In this document: in pieces, positions 63,398-64,000 of the stretch
How positions within the stretch are numbered: the first letter of the stretch is position 1
Layout: each line of letters begins with the position of its first letter
Assembly: GCA_013400975.1 (NCBI GenBank)
Contig: WBMZ01011896.1
Coordinates: forward strand, 1-64,000
Length of the DNA: 64,000 bases
From: Atrichornis clamosus
Taxonomy: Eukaryota > Chordata > Aves > Passeriformes > Menuridae
Direction: 5' to 3'
Made by a program: the position numbers and the translations under genes
Notes under the pieces: model-generated
Seen by the model: the letters and a program-made list of their open reading frames with translations, nothing else
The model's database searches: none
What the model was told of the DNA's origin: nothing

Positions 63398-63776
63398 TCT
63401 CTGAGAGAGATGAGGTACCAGCACAGAGAACGGTTGCCCAGAGAAGCTGTGGCTGCCCCATCCCTGGAAGTGTCCAAGGCCAGACTGGACAGGGCTTGGA
63501 GCAACCTCGGATAGTAATAGTGTTCCTGCCCACGGCAGGGGGGTTGGAACGAGATGAGCTTTAAGGTCCCTCCCAAGCCAAACCATNTCTCTGAGAGAGA
63601 TGAGGTACCAGCACAGAGAACGGTTGCCCAGAGAAGCTGTGGCTGCCCCATCCCTGGAAGTGTCCAAGGCCAGATTGGACAGGGCTTGGAGCAACCTCGG
63701 ATAGTAATAGTGTTCCTGCCCACGGCAGGGGGGTTGGAACGAGATGAGCTTTAAGGTCCCTCCCAAGCCAAACCAT
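63398..63776. repeat. 189-bp tandem duplication around a single N
   Basis: 63398-63586 and 63588-63776 are identical except one base (C at 63484, T at 63674 in the CAGA-C/T-TGGAC context). They are separated by the only ambiguous base in the window. The shape suggests a scaffold join where overlapping contig ends, perhaps two alleles, were not merged. Confidence 0.95.
63587..63587. other. Single undetermined base (assembly join)
   Basis: The only N in the window, exactly between the two duplicate copies; most likely a one-base gap placeholder. Confidence 0.9.
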
Positions 63777-63824
63777 TCTGGGATTCCCTGCCAGAGGCAG
63801 GGTGCGTTTCCCAATGCCTCGCAG

Positions 63825-64000
63825 AACACCGGGACGAGCCCCGGGACGAGCCTCCGGCAGATGAGCGATACCGGCGGGGGAGGGGGCGGCCCGGGGCGGC
63901 TCTCCCGGCGTGTACGCCTCGAAGGACGGGCGCTCCGGTGAGCCCAGGGCTGGGCACCGGCTCCCCCATCCCGGGCACGGACCCCTCGCCCCGCAGCCCC
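63825..64000 (-). promoter_or_regulatory. SKIL: CpG-rich end, candidate SKIL promoter / exon 1
   Basis: Composition turns abruptly GC- and CpG-rich, with GGGGCGG-type SP1 boxes near 63880-63900, and runs off the window. It lies about 1.5 kb upstream of the SKIL start codon, where a non-coding first exon and CpG-island promoter are expected. The assignment to SKIL rather than another gene is inference. Confidence 0.45.

Larger units (their letters stand above)
63258..63785 (+). mobile_element. CR1 LINE 3' part, with internal duplication
   Basis: Longest CR1 copy here. It starts near GTACCTAAAGGGGCTTCAAG, continues through GGACAAGGGGGAATGGCTTT and CGGTTGCCCAGAGAAGCTGT, and ends CAAGCCAAACCATTCTGGG. 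Its last 189 bases are present twice around one undetermined base (see next entries). An open frame across it is a repeat artefact. Confidence 0.92.

Noticed and set aside
63170..63829. 219-codon minus-strand open frame
   Set aside because: It runs through the CR1 copy and across the N; its repeated protein segments simply mirror the duplicated 189 bases.

Overview
The window is vertebrate nuclear DNA, almost certainly from a bird and probably a songbird-type genome. Evidence: compact GT-AG multi-exon genes, fragments of CR1 LINEs (the typical avian retroposon) with the characteristic 3' end, and a remnant of what looks like an avian endogenous-retrovirus LTR. There are no prokaryotic features. 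I could reconstruct three protein genes completely in their coding parts by reading exons, splice sites and frames: SLC7A14 (+ strand, 7 coding exons, 771 aa), CLDN11 (- strand, 3 coding exons, 207 aa) and SKIL/SnoN (- strand, 6 coding exons, 690 aa). All splice junctions used are GT-AG and every phase joins cleanly.

Layout. 1-12,135: GC-rich start that may be the SLC7A14 promoter or first non-coding exon, followed by a long first intron holding a CR1 tail, a GC-rich patch with a perfect CRE, and a paired POU-octamer element. 12,136-24,909: 5' UTR tail and coding exons of SLC7A14. 24,910 to about 28,935 (possibly about 29,740): long 3' UTR. About 28,936-31,235: tail-to-tail intergenic spacer with an unexpected CpG cluster. 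About 31,236-41,414: CLDN11 on the minus strand. 41,415-45,105: AT-rich intergenic DNA. About 45,105-50,124: SKIL 3' UTR of about 5 kb. 50,125-62,402: SKIL coding exons and introns, with an LTR remnant and a CR1 tail in the largest intron. 62,403-64,000: SKIL upstream region, with a CR1 copy artificially or truly duplicated around a single N, and a CpG-rich end that may be the SKIL promoter.

The gene order SKIL - CLDN11 - SLC7A14, with SLC7A14 opposed to the other two, is the order I know from human 3q26.2, so this is a conserved vertebrate synteny block seen in reverse. The three genes do not form a pathway: SLC7A14 is a lysosomal amino-acid-family transporter of neurons and retina, CLDN11 is the tight-junction claudin of myelin and Sertoli cells, and SKIL is a Smad co-repressor in TGF-beta signalling. 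I found no evidence for an undescribed system. The most useful observations are the assembly duplication at 63,398-63,776, candidate regulatory elements in SLC7A14 intron 1, the CpG cluster between two gene tails, and a set of Pumilio-type motifs in the SKIL 3' UTR.
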